From Eublepharis macularius (Eukaryota > Chordata > Lepidosauria > Squamata > Eublepharidae), in the NCBI RefSeq assembly GCF_028583425.1, contig NC_072800.1, forward strand, positions 89,418,501 to 89,482,500: 64,000 nucleotides of DNA, in the 5' to 3' direction. Both the position numbers and the translations under genes were made by a program. Below the pieces are notes generated by a model. That model saw only the letters and a list, made by a program, of their open reading frames with translations. It made no database searches and was not told the origin of the DNA. This document shows, one piece after another, positions 11,001-22,140 of this stretch (positions are counted from its first letter, which is position 1; each line of letters starts with the position of its first letter).

Positions 11001-14000
11001 CATGGGAGCGTACGCGCCACCACCGGCCCGATCACTGTGACGGGCGGCCTCTGAGCTCTCCCGCTCAGGCGGCTGCGCCCAGCCAGGGGCTTGTGCTGGC
11101 GGCGGCGGTGGTGCGGGATGGGAGGGATAGGAGGCTGCTGCTTTGTGGCGTACGCTCCTGCTCCCCGTGCCTCCTCCGGCGCTCCCTCCGGCACCCCACA
11201 CCTGAGGCCACCGCCTACCTGGCCTCAATGGGCGCGCCGGCCCTGTATACAAGGCCTGGTGCTCAAGGCCTAGTAGGGTTGCCAGCCTGCAGGTGGTGAC
11301 TGAAAATCTCCCTGAATTATAACTGATCTCCAGTTGACAGAGATCAGTTCCCCTGGAGAAAATGGCTGCCTTGGAAGGTGGACTCTGTGGCATTATGCCA
11401 TTCTGAGGCCCTTCCCCTCCCCAAACCTTGCCCAAAATCTCCGGGCATTTCCCAGCCTGAACCTGGCAACGCTGGGGCCTAGGCTAGGGTTGCTAACTTT
11501 CAAGCGGGGCCTCGAGATCTCCTGGAATTATAACAAATTTCCAGAAGACAGAGATCAGTTCCCCCGGACAAAATGGCTGCTTTGGAGGGTGGAGTCTATG
11601 GCATTGTACCCTGCTGAGGCCCCTCCCCAAACCATGTTCTCCCTAGGCTCCACCTCCAAAATCTCCATGCATTTCCCAACCCAGAATTAGGGCTGCCAAA
11701 CCTCCAGGTGGAACTCAAAAGAAAACATTGACTGTGAAAAACTAACTACAAGTGCATTGCTTATCCAAAAACATAAGGCATTTTATACAACAAAATTCTT
11801 TATATCGTAATTCATGTTGTAAAATGCCTTTTTATACCATTTCTAAAGTGCTGCAAGTGCAAAATTATTTGTGTGTCCCCTTTTTTATATCCAAAAAATG
11901 GGAAGACATCAACTACAGTCCCATCATAAATCGGAGAAATCTCCTGCCTGAAGTTACAACCAGCCAGGAAATGGCCCCCTGCCAAATTGCTTTAACATAC
12001 CACTGTAATCGACTCTTAAGGAGCCACTCCCTGATATTTTTGGATAAGCAATGTACTTGTAGTTAGTTTTTCATGGATATTTTTTTTCTTTTTAGTCCCT
12101 TTCCATGATTCTCTCTTTGCATTAAGCTTCCAGGTGGGGTCTGGAGATCTCCCTGAATTACAAATGATCTCCAGACTATAAAAATTGGTTCCTCTGGAGA
12201 AAATGGCTGCTTTGGAGGGTGGTCTGTACAGCATTATAGCCTGCTGGACCCCAGCCCCTCCCCAAACTCTGCCATCCCCAGGCTCCACCCCCAAGATGTC
12301 CAGGTATTTCCCAACCCAGAGCTGGCAACTAGAGATGGGCACGGACCGAAATATGAACCAAAGTTGATGACGAACCAGGTTGGTTCGTTGTTTGCGAACT
12401 GGCGGTTCATCAGAGCCCATTTCTGACGGGCCGCCACAAACTTTAGGCTGGTTTGTTTGGTTCATTTTTGGTTCGTGACTGCAGACAGCCTGGTGCCGAT
12501 CAGTTTCCTAGGCAACAGGGGATGGACTTCCTGCAGACCTTCTGCTGACCCAGAAGTGGCCTTCTGCTGGCCCGGAAGTGACAGTTTGCTGACCTGGATG
12601 TGATGTTTTCACGAACCAAACAAACCAGTTTGTGAACCAGGGCAGGTTCGTGAAAGTTCGTGGTTTGTGAAATGCAACGAACCACGAACCGCATAGTTCC
12701 TTTTTTCCAGGTTCATGCCCATCTCTACTGGCAACTCTATCTAGAATTGGCAACCCTGGCCTGGGCCTTGGGGTCAACAGTTTGGGTGTTTAAATAAAGC
12801 TGGCACTGCAAACTCTTGAATTCCGAAGACGAAGATGAGCATCTAAACACATAAAGATGTCTGGCATATTCAGATTTGTACACATGCCAATCCACATGTT
12901 CAGAATGCTGTTGGTAAAGGAAGGATATTCTCAATGCCTGGCTGTTGGAAGTCCTCATTCAAGTGCCCCTCTGGCACCTTCCAGAACCAACATTCTGTAC
13001 TTTTAAGTCCCATTGATCTGAAGGGAAGAAATGTAAGAATGAGCTTCATGCTATCTCTTCTGATCAGCAGCTCTGGGGATTTAAAACAAGTATAAAAGTA
13101 CCCCATTGTAAGGGGAAAATAGCATCTCAGAAGATGATAAAAAGTGCTCAGATATTGAGACATTTGCCAACTGTATTGGCATCGCTTTGCATTGTAACTC
13201 AGTTGAAAAGCGATTTTGTTTCGATATGTACCTTTGTCTTGGATTCAAAATTGTCAAAAACTGGAATTCACATTTTGTTTTTAAAAATAAATGAAAATTG
13301 CCCTTTGGGGAAACCATGTGGGAGGTCACTAATGAAAATTTGGATCTTCTTGATTCTTGCTATAACATTTGGGTATTGCTACTCCCTGGTGTTCTCATCT
13401 CGATATATACCCAAATATTTCCTCCCCCTCAAGATTCATTCCAGTTCTCAAAAGCTCAGCATTTGAAATTCTGAGGGTTGAAATATCACAGTATCAAATT
13501 ACCATTTTACTGTCTTATCTATGTGGTATGTGCATATGGCTGTGATCAATATGTCTTTTACATCTGCAGTGGTCAAAATGAAATTCTTTGTGTTCAGTGT
13601 TTTAAATTGCCATGTTAGATGTAGAAGGCTGTGTTTTGGGATTGCTTTTTAGGAACTCAAAATTTAAATCACCAATAGTTGAAATTCAGTGGTCAAGACT
13701 GATGTTTTCACATTTGTATGCAGTGTTTCCATTTGTTTAGTTTTCTGCTTCAAGCTTACTCCAGTTCTAATTCTTGGGGCTCACTGAATTTGAACTTGTC
13801 CCTTTGAAGAGTGTTTCTCAGTACAAGACACTTTAGCCTTGTTCACCTGTTACAGTGAACACATGAGCAAGAATTTTTAAGAAATAGCAAGCACATGTTC
13901 ACTTTATGAATGATACATGGGACCAGTTCCTGGATTGATGTGGGGCTGTATGACCCTCTCAGCTGTGTAGCCAATCCACCACTTCCAAGGATACTCTTGT

Positions 14001-15861
14001 ATACCAGGCTTGTCCATTTAAGATATAATGCTTCATACTGTAGCATCATGGTTGAGTGGTTGGGCTGTGAATCAGCACTCTGCTAGTTCAACTCCCACCA
14101 CTGCCATGAGCTTTATAGGGGGCTTTGGGTAAGCCATTCGTCTCAGCCCAGCTCCCCAGCTGTATTGTGGAGATAATATATAACACTGACTTTGTTCACT
14201 GCTCTGACTGTGCACTAATCTGTCTAAAAGAGTGTGCTGTAGTTACTATTAATAGTAGTAGTAGCAGTAGTACATGCATAGAATGTAACATGAGAATTAC
14301 TCAGTGCACATACAAAGAATGATCAAGTGCACAATTGTTTGTGTGTTCACTGTAACTTGTGAACAGGCCATTATATCTTAAATGGACAAGCTGGGTCTGT
14401 GTGAACATCCTTGGAACAGGTGGATTGGCTTTCCGTGGTGAAATTAATAATGGGGAAGCCCTCATCTCAAGAGGCACATATGTGCATCTGAGTGCATAAG
14501 AGCAAGATTCATGTCCAGTAGCACTTTAAAGTCCAACAAGATTTCCAGGGTATAAGCTCTTGAGAATCAACACTCCCTTTGTCAGAGCTTTGACTTTCAA
14601 AAGCTTCTACCCTGGAAATGTCATTGGCCATTAAGGTGCTACTGGACTCAAATCTTACTCCTCTACTATGGACTAACATGGCTATTCATCAGAACACTCA
14701 TGGATCTCTGGTAGAGATAGATAGATGGATAGATGGGTGGGTGGGTGGGTGGATGGGATTGGATTGGATTTTTAACCCTCCCTCCCCGCAAGCATGCTCA
14801 GGGCAGGCTACAATCATAGATAAATTACAACAGATAAAACCAGTAAAATACGCTAAACGAACCACGGAACAAAATTCTGTACGGAATGGCTGGTTTGTTT
14901 GCATCAAAACACGTGTTCTGTGGGAGCATGTTTTTATGGCACAAACAAATTTTTCCAGCCATTCCATGACTGGTTCGGAGTTTCACAGGCCCTGTGCCAG
15001 TTTCAGCCCATCGGCTGAACCCAGCATGGGATCTGTGAAACTGACAAACTCTGCGTAGGAGAAAGGGGCCTCTGGCAGCAGGAGAAAGAGGCTATCAGTT
15101 TCACAGACCCTGCGCTGGGTTCAGTCTATTGGCTGAAACCAGTGCAGGGTCTGTGAAACGGATAGCCCAGTTCTCCTGCTACCCAGGCAGCAGAAGAAAG
15201 AGGCTGTCTGTTTCAAACTCCCCGCACCGGCTTCAGCAGCCAGTGCAGGGCGATTGAAATGCCACGAACTACGAACTGGGAAAAGGTCGGAAGCTCATGG
15301 TTCAAGGTTCTGTGGTTTGCTACGAACCACGAATCACGTGGTTCAGGGGTTTTTTTTGGTTCGTGCCCATGTCTAATCTCTGGATTTGGATTTTAGGCTA
15401 TGCTCAGGCATATACTTTTGAAATGGGACTATTCAGCAATCAGCACCCCTTCCCTTCCCACCACAAGCCTTCTCAACCAACACAGCTTAGGGGCAGCAGC
15501 TGGTAGTGAAAATAACCAAAGGTTTCATGGATGGGTGAAGAGACACCCCTGCTTTTTTGTTTAATCATCTAGAAACGCTTAGATTTTTCTTTGAGAGGCT
15601 TGTTGATTTATCAGCATGTTCCCAAACGGCTAAGTACATTAAAAAATGACCTTTTAAAGTTTCTCCCTAAAGGTGCAATCAGAAATAAAGAGGAAATGGA
15701 GGAGCTGGAAAGTCAACCGGTACTTTGCTGTGGATTTCAAACACCGCCATCCCTCTCTGGCAAGCAGCGGAGTGAACGGGGGGACGCAGTTGTCCATTCT
15801 GAGCAAGAGCAGCTCACAGATTCGAATGTCGAGCATAAATGCGGAGAACCTGGCGACATGA
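7938..15861 (+). CDS. ADCYAP1R1: PACAP type 1 receptor (PAC1), last three coding exons
   Basis: Partial gene; upstream exons lie before the window. The product is the class B1 GPCR for PACAP, a plasma-membrane receptor coupled mainly to Gs/cAMP. Three exons join in phase: 130 bp (TM6, third extracellular loop and start of TM7), 42 bp (TM7) and 189 bp (helix 8 and cytoplasmic tail). Diagnostic PAC1 strings are [65 protein letters not shown] and the tail [15 protein letters not shown] ending ENLAT-stop. This matches mammalian PAC1 as I remember it, apart from a few residues near the C-terminus (SINAENLAT where mammals have roughly SGLPADNLAT). VPAC1 and VPAC2 have different tails. Splice sites are canonical GT-AG. 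The introns (1.8 and 5.8 kb) carry CR1, SINE and MITE insertions. Identification is secure. Confidence 0.97.
8470..8545 (+). repeat. CR1 LINE 3' terminus
   Basis: A short fragment with ggttggactagatggtc and a terminal (attcttg)-type octamer repeat (tgattctttgattctatga). Confidence 0.7.
9166..9838 (-). mobile_element. CR1 LINE, 3' end with ORF2 C-terminus
   Basis: A - strand reading frame of 142 codons matches the CR1 reverse-transcriptase C-terminus ([36 protein letters not shown]). The 3' end is the atcatagaatcatagag repeat. It lies just upstream of the 42-bp ADCYAP1R1 exon. Confidence 0.88.
9863..9904 (+). CDS. ADCYAP1R1: ADCYAP1R1 42-bp TM7 micro-exon
   Basis: It encodes exactly [14 protein letters not shown] in phase 0-0. 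It is flanked by a pyrimidine tract with ctccag and by the donor GAG|gtaagg. The 42-bp length is conserved across class B1 receptors. Confidence 0.97.
10205..10425. repeat. small foldback element
   Basis: Inverted arms at 10211-10233 and 10396-10418 (atacataaata..aatgtacagg). The centre carries ctctgatgaagggattgaaacg, a Penelope-terminal-like motif. Confidence 0.5.
10887..11245. mobile_element. hAT-like MITE, CAGGGCCGGC family
   Basis: 359 bp, GC-rich, ends CAGGGGCGGCAC and GCGCCGGCCCTG. Exact 8-bp duplication TATACAAG at 10879-10886 and 11246-11253. An internal palindrome sits around tgatgtcatgcgtgacatca. Confidence 0.88.
11735..12073. mobile_element. MITE with 37-bp terminal inverted repeats
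   Basis: The left end TGAAAAACTAACTACAAGTG and the right end CTTGTAGTTAGTTTTTCA are near-perfect inverted repeats of about 37 bp. Family unknown; no clear duplication. Confidence 0.75.
12330..12727. mobile_element. hAT-like MITE, TAGAGATGGGC family
   Basis: 398 bp, ends TAGAGATGGGCACG and GCCCATCTCTA. Exact 8-bp duplication CTGGCAAC at 12322-12329 and 12728-12735. The inside is rich in gttcgt/acgaacc motifs. Confidence 0.88.
12780..13960. other. no recognisable feature
   Basis: ADCYAP1R1 intron sequence. I see no repeat family, RNA gene or convincing coding exon here. Confidence 0.6.
13965..14440. repeat. foldback element with internal SINE
   Basis: About 70-bp inverted arms at 13965-14035 and 14370-14440 (agccaatccacc..cttgtccatttaagatataa) flank a tRNA-like SINE at about 14040-14290 ending in (TAG)n. 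Confidence 0.6.
14505..14695. repeat. Penelope-type foldback, degraded
   Basis: Shares gtccagtagcac..taaag and ggtgctactggactc arms with the foldbacks at 35665, 40790 and 47848. Confidence 0.6.
14715..14850 (-). repeat. (GGAT)n/(GGTG)n tract and L2-like tail
   Basis: A short tetranucleotide tract is followed by ccctccctccccgcaagcat and aggctacaatcatag, the reverse L2-like tail. Confidence 0.55.
14860..15376. mobile_element. hAT-like element, TAGAGATGGGC family
   Basis: The right end ggttcgtgcccatgtcta is clear. The body has acgaaccacg motifs and two diverged direct copies of a cagtttcacagaccctgc-type segment. The left end is uncertain. Confidence 0.55.
15673..15861 (+). CDS. ADCYAP1R1: ADCYAP1R1 terminal coding exon
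   Basis: 189 bp: 62 codons plus TGA. The acceptor is ccctaaag and translation begins [12 protein letters not shown]. It encodes helix 8 and the serine-rich cytoplasmic tail, which includes the [15 protein letters not shown] stretch and ends NLAT. Confidence 0.97.
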   Translation: MQSEIKRKWRSWKVNRYFAVDFKHRHPSLASSGVNGGTQLSILSKSSSQIRMSSINAENLAT

Positions 15862-18510
15862 GCACATAAAAACAACTACACCCCACCCCAGAAAAAGTTC
15901 CTTCGAAAACAAAAAGTCATAATTTCAATGGAGTGGGTTGCTGTGTTTTCTTTTTAATGCACCTCTCTTTTATTACAAAAAAAGAATTACGAGATCATCC
16001 GGGCAACACAAAGTGCATCATCTCTGATGCACAGAAGAGAAGGCATCAAAGGATATGTAAATACAGAAATGGAGATCATCCAGATAAAAAGAAGTGCAAC
16101 CCACTCTTCATCTCTCCCAACCAGTTGCAAATAATCCCATTGTTGACCTTGCGTAATTCTGGTATTCGTTGTGCTATTGTGAATTTCAGTTGCCACGCTG
16201 ATATCTGTGAACGGACCTCTCCTGAGATTTTTTCCCCCGTTGTCGTCTCCAACACATCTGCTCCCTCTACCTTGGACTCCACTAAGTGTTCTGTTTTGTG
16301 ACTCGCAATGTAACCCAAATGCTTAGGTTGACAGAATATCAGCCCCAGCACTGGGATCACCGTTATGGATTCCACCCAAAGCATTCCAAACAGCATCTCT
16401 TGACGTTGTATGGGATGGCAGTGTTCGACGGATGGGAAGTCCACAAACAAAGATGGAATCACTGGTGTCCCACCTCTCCAAGAATGTATTCGAAAGATTT
16501 CTGTTAAGCTGTGAATTTTCTAAAAGGACCTTCCCAACTATGATAGAGTTATATTTTTAGGTCGATGGGTTCTTTTTTATTATTATTATTAAAAAAGCAA
16601 AAAATAACGAGGAAGAAGGTTCTGTATTTTGCCCCCATGTTGTATAGATAATTCTAGGAATATAAGTTCTCTGGACTACGCTCCTATCATTGATACATTT
16701 CTAGAGAAAATGGGATGTAACTGGTGGTATTGACTGCCCCTACCCCCAAATGGCTGACATTCAGTGGTTATTGCACAGACATTGTGGACTTCTTCGTGCC
16801 AAGGTTCACACCAAAAGGGCTAGGAAGCTAATTCTATGGAATGTATAGCTATACCCGAGAGATCCACTCCGCTGGGTCTTGGAATGTCAATGCCATCCGC
16901 ATCTGTGGGTGATCCGATACTGTGGAAAGGGAATAATAAAGACTTTGAAAGGGAGGGGGAGTTGTTTTAGGACCTCAGCACTTTTTTCAACAGTTAGATG
17001 TTTATTTTGCTTCACTACAAAAAAAAAAGGTAGGGGGAGGGAGTCATGAATGTCTGGAGGATGGAGGAAAATCTTTTTCCATTTTGCCTTTTAATCAGTT
17101 TCACAACTGATACCGAACTACTTCAGCTGAAACAAAACGATGATGTCAATTTCCAAGGGGCTTGGTAGAATGTGCCAAAGCCTCCAATGGACTCTTGTTG
17201 TTCCCTTGTAGATTGTCCGAGACCATTTTGATGTTTCAATATCCTCTCTAACCTATAAATGTGAGTGTATGAGTGTGCGTGTACGCAGAGGAGGGGAAGA
17301 TATTTCATTAAATTCTAAGGAATGAATGTAAGTGCAGGAAGAACGGGAAAGTTACTGTGAAAGGGATAGATCTTTCTCCTTAATTTAAATGAATATTGTT
17401 GCTGTCTTTTTTAAAAAATGAAGGCATTGAAGATGGGCAAAGTGTGGGCCTCAACATAAGCAATGACCTTGTTTATACATATTGAGGCACAACTCTTTCA
17501 ATTCCATATGAAGTGTGTGTTCCATACAGAGACCTCCAGTTATGATGGACTGGTCCATGTGATCTTGGGAAGGTGGGAAGAGATTCTGTAAATTAACTTA
17601 AGTTGCATATGGATCTCTGCACAAAGACCCCTGCGCACAGTGCATTTGTCGTGTTGTAGATGATGAGTCTGCGCATGTTTGTCCACTATGGGTGCCACAT
17701 GACATGTGTAAAATATGCCTGTTTTCTGGCACAAGCATGTACTTTGGCCCTGGTCCATCAACTCCAACATGTCTGTAGGAGCTCCGATGAGAAGGGGGTT
17801 GTACAGCTTGTGCAGTGGGAAATGCAGCTGCCAGCAACTTGGGCGTATGTTGATGACCGCAAGGTGCTCAAGATCTCTCCTCACTTTGTTGCTGCATTTC
17901 CAGCGATCAGTAGTTTGTTAAGCCCTGGTGGACCACCACCAGATATTGCTGGTGGGCTGTGTTTGGCTCAGCAGGTAACCAGTTGTGCTAGAATGAGAAG
18001 AACAAGAGAGGCGGAACTCCAGTGTGAGGACATGGAAGTAAGTCAGGAAATCCTCATTCGCATCGAGGTCTGTGTACATACTGGAATGACCACAAGACTT
18101 TTGGAACAGACAGTTATTACTTAGGAATATTGAGCTCTGAGAAGCTGCCATTTCCATCCCCCATATTGATAAACGTAGGTTGCAACCGAACGTACCAGAA
18201 GACTCTTGCTTACCACTAATGCATTAAATTTGGCTATTGCTTAGAGGGAAATGGGCAACTATTCTGTGATAAATGCAGCGGGTGCCTTGGTACAGCAACC
18301 ACAGGTAATGTGTGCTGTCCGAGATCGAGGACATTTCCCCCTTGGCTAGCAATGAAAATGCAAAGGCTGTTCTTTGCTACCGCTGTGTATAGAAGCCCTT
18401 TTGGGGTTATCTATGGGCATCATTAGCTTACATTGTAATGTCATTAGAAATATAGAATTTTTGTAGTCTTATTTTGTTTAGAAAAAAAAACAAATGAAAT
18501 AAAACATGTT
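15862..18510 (+). other. ADCYAP1R1: probable ADCYAP1R1 3' UTR
   Basis: About 2.65 kb immediately after the stop codon with almost no recognisable transposon, unlike the rest of the window. Candidate polyadenylation signals AATAAA lie at 16935-16940 and 18498-18503; a SINE begins soon after the second. The extent is inferred from the repeat-free interval and the signals. RNA evidence would be needed to choose between the short and long forms. Confidence 0.6.
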
Positions 18511-18589
18511 ATTCTGCCTGGTATGTCTATCCAGTCAACCAAAAGAAAAGTGTCCATCACGCAGTGGAGTTGATGGACTATTGGTAAAC

Positions 18590-19022
18590 ACACATGAAAT
18601 TGCCTGATACCGAATCAGACCCTTGGTCCATCATGGTCAGTATTGTCTTCTCAGACAGGCAGCGGCTCTCCGGGGTCTCGAGCAGAGGTCTTTCACATCA
18701 CCAATTGGCGGTGCAGAGTGGCCTCAAGTCACAGTTGACTTATGGTGACCCCTGGTGGAATTGTCATGGCAAGAGACTAACAGAAGTGGTTTGCCATTGC
18801 CTGCCACTGCAACCCTGGTCTTTGTTGGAGGTCTCCCATCCAATTAATAACCAAGGCCAACCTTGCTTAGCTTCTGAGATCTGATGAGCTCTCACCTGAG
18901 CTATGCAGGTCAGGGCACATCACCCTTTACCTGACCAATTTAACTGGAGGTGCCGGGAATTGAACCGGAGACCTTATGCATGCCTAGCAGTTGCTCTCCC
19001 ACTAAGCCACTGGCCCCTCCAC
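18590..19022 (+). repeat. tRNA-like SINE-C, split by a 5S SINE
   Basis: The left part tgcctgataccgaatcagac and the right part taactggaggtgccgggaat ..agccactggcccctcc belong to one SINE family (others at about 28790, 38725, 40520 and 50008). Confidence 0.7.
18703..18915 (-). repeat. 5S rRNA-derived SINE inside SINE-C
   Basis: Reverse copy inserted in SINE-C. The duplication CACATCACC lies at 18694-18702 and 18916-18924. Confidence 0.78.
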
Positions 19023-19900
19023 TAATGAATAATGAAGACCTAATTATTGAGAGCTGCATAGAAGCCTCTGCCTTGTGGCTTCTTCCATAATGCTTGGAGA
19101 AGGCAGGATTTTGCCACTGTCTGAGTCTCCATACATATTTGCTCTGTCTGCACTGTATGACCATGTCATGAAGCAGAGCTGAAAAGACCAAGTGGAAGCT
19201 GTTTTGGAGCTGGTTCAGGGCTCATTAAGGTCAATTGGAGGGGGCCATAACTCATGTGGTAGAACACATGGCCTGCGTGCCTGGCTCAAGGTTTGGTCCC
19301 CGGAATCTACAATGAAAGGAGAGAGGTTCTTTGTTGGAAGCAAAGATGGGGAATATCTCTGCTTGAACCACCCTGGAGGGTTGCTGCCAATTGCAATAAA
19401 GAGTACTGGGATAAACAGACTCATCAAACGTTCTCTGGCTCAGAGCTATGCTCTCTGAGGTCCCAAGAAGGGTCACTACTAGCCCTCTCTAAGTCGCTTC
19501 TAAATTAGTAATTTCTCAGTGAGTCATTTGGCATCTCTTGATGAGACAAACTGTGAGTCGGGGCAACAGAAGCTTCTTTTCCCAGTGGATATTTTCCTTT
19601 CTGAGTTGGTGGATGGACAAAACTGTAAAGGATCAACACAGACATCTTGAAAAACTGCCTCTTGTGAGCTGCAATTCATGTGCAGACCTCCTTTCATTTC
19701 AGTAGAGGAGGTGGCATCACGAGCACAGGAAGTTCCACCTCTCATCATCTTCTCATGCTAGCTCAACGGGTGACCTGCCAAGCCAAACACAACCTTTGTT
19801 CACATGGAACCATCTCTTTTAAGCTGATGCCAAACAGGAAGCGCTCGCAAGCAGATGACTCCTATGAGTCTAGACTTTCTCTGTGTTTTAATGGTTACAG
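19023..19900. other. no recognisable gene
   Basis: Intergenic. Possible SINE remnants near 19240-19400, but nothing coding. Confidence 0.5.
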
Positions 19901-19902
19901 TA

Positions 19903-20135
19903 GAAAAGAGCAAGAGTCCAGTAACACCAATAAGACTAACAAGATTTGTGGTAGGGCATGAGCTTTTGTGTGTCACAGCTCACTTTTTCAGATACCCGAC
20001 AGGTATCTGAAGAAGTGAGCTGTGACTCACAAACGCTCATGCCCTACTACAAATCTTGTTAGTCTTATAGGTGCCACCTGGACTCTTGCTCTTTTCCACC
20101 GCTACAGACTAATATGGCTACCCATCTTGATGATT
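19903..20135. repeat. Penelope-type foldback, tatctgaagaagtgagc family
   Basis: Inverted arms share gagcaagagtccagta, agactaacaagatttg and cagctcact; the centre is gatacccgacaggtatc. Ends in the family tail ctacagactaa..ggctacccatctt. Confidence 0.75.
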
Positions 20136-21955
20136 ATAGTGTGCCCGCTTTCCTGGGAATGCCCAAAAGATTAAAATTGCCAGTCCCTATGACTGTTGAT
20201 GGAGCAAATTTCAACAAGTCCATTGGATCCCTAAAATTCTATGGGTGTCTACTATCTGCCCTATATTTCACAGCCATCAAATAATCACCTCTCTCCATTT
20301 GCACAGATGTTGAATGAAACCTTACCAAGATTCCTTGCCTATCCTTGCAGCAAGTTGCCAGCCATCAGCAACAGTGGAGAAAAATAGCCTACGTATCGAT
20401 GAGTGCCAAAAGAAAGTGTTGCCAAAATTGCACGAACATTTGCAGGACAAATGTCTGTGGAGCAAATCATTTGAATTCCATTGGTGTCAACTAGGAATGT
20501 TATTCAGGTTCTAGGACTAAGACCCCTGGCTATGCATTATTATGGAAGCTCATGGGGGAACTGAGAAGCAATTTGGTCTATTCACAACCCAGAAAGTGTC
20601 CCTGCCATAATTATCTCTACTGGCAAGGAAAGCTAGACAGATGGCAATGCTGCATTTCTTTCCCTATCCTTTCAGGAATGAACATGTGCAGGCATGCCCA
20701 AACTTACAGCAGAAGCCCATGCTCAGAGGGATCTTGGAACCCAGCAATGACCAGCATCTGGTGTCTTTGCAACAGTACAAGTTGGAGCAAGTTGTCAACT
20801 TCTGGGCAATGCCAAAAGACTGGAATTGCCAAGCTTTGGGAACTTTTGTGGGAGAGCCCAGAAGCTGAATTCCCATGATTTGAGAACATTGTAGGAATGC
20901 CAAAAGATTCAAATTGCCCACATGTGACCATCACCCCTGCTGCCCAAGCAGGAGTGGCGTTATCTTCCAATGTTAATTCATAAATTGCTACTATTTCTTA
21001 GCAATTGGGAGGGGGAAAGCAGCTAAGATTTCCGCCTTATGCATTAACCTACCCTTAGCCAGCAGCTGTTATAATATGACCCTTTCCCTCTGTGGACATG
21101 CATTGGATGTTTTGAGTTTGCTTTAGCAACTGAGCGTCTTCAGGCTCTTTCCTTCCTTGGAGAGGGGGCAAGGGAAAGCAAGAGGTGAACTACTCTGTGA
21201 TTCCCATCTTCTCTTCTTGGCTTATAGAGACAGTTGTGGGCAAGAAGCATTTAGGGTTCTCGGCAGACAGAGCTGACTGCTTCCCATGTAAGCTGCTGGA
21301 ACATGCAGCCAAGTGCCAAGTCTCCATGGATATCCTTGGAGCAAACTGCCAAGAAGCCACCAGCATCAGTGCAACAGTCATGTTTCCTTGGATACCCTTG
21401 AAGAAAATAACCAGGATTCCATGGGCATCGAGATGATTTATGCCAGCTGTCTCCTCTCTTTCTTTGTCTTGGATTTCAAATGAAAGTCATGTGCTTTGAA
21501 GCCCTTTCCTGAACAGGTGGCCTGATCTAGCCAAGCAGAATTATGTGTCCTTAATTTCTTGCTGCGCTCCAAGCCATAGGTAAAAAGCTGATATGGATAT
21601 GCACTGGGGTGTGCACCCAAATGTAAATGTTCTATTGCTTTCCACGGGGTGAATATTTGAATGGTCACACATAGCTGTATAGAATGAAGGAGCAGGATGC
21701 AGCCCTTTGGTAAAGTTGAATGGGTTTGGTCAGTGCCTATAGAGGAGATATTCTAGGAGCTCTGTGCAGCTCCTTTGAGAACCATAATGGAAAAAAGGCA
21801 AGATGTACATTTAGCAAATAAATCCTCATCCTTAAGCCACATAAAAGTGCCGTTTTAAAATAGGTGATTAAAATGTAAAGCATCCCCTGCGCAAGATGCC
21901 CAGGGGCACTGGTCTAATGAACATTGTGATTCATAGTTCTGCCAACCAAGATAGA
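20136..21955. repeat. unique-looking stretch with a recurring AATGCCAAAAGA motif
   Basis: No gene seen. The motif aatgccaaaagattaaaattgcc and its variants recur near 20159, 20404, 20808 and 20895. Phrases such as tccatggatatccttggagc also recur. Confidence 0.4.
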
Positions 21956-22044
21956 CATTGTATTGTCGAAGGCTTTCACGGCCGGAGAACGATAGTTTTT
22001 GTGGGTTTTCCGGGCTGTATTGCCATGGTCTTGGCATTGTAGTT

Positions 22045-22085
22045 CCTGACGTTTCGCCAGCAGCTGTGGCTGGCATCTTCAGAGG
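22045..22085 (-). ncRNA. hammerhead-ribozyme-like motif
   Basis: Reverse arm of the foldback. Same parts as at 22141: CCT, CTGAAGA, T, a 6-bp hairpin GCCAGC/GCTGGC, GAAAC, GTC, AGG. Confidence 0.5.
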
Positions 22086-22140
22086 TGTAGCACCAAAAGA
22101 CAGAGATCAGAGACAGAGATCTCTGTCTTTTGGTGCTACA

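Larger units (their letters stand above)
10488..12325 (+). repeat. cluster of AGGGTTGCCA-type elements
   Basis: Copies of one about 205-bp family at about 10488-10697, 11275-11474 and 11486-11690, plus a further copy apparently split at 11690-11725 and 12126-12325. Shared blocks are cctccaggtggtggctggag, cagttcccctggagaaaatg and cccaacc..agctggcaac. The ends AGGGTTGCCA and TGGCAACCCT suggest a TIR element. The cluster is interrupted by two MITEs. Confidence 0.7.

Noticed and set aside
10914-11435. 173-residue - strand frame and overlapping frames, G/C-rich
   Set aside because: Falls in the CAGGGCCGGC MITE and the adjoining AGGGTTGCCA element.
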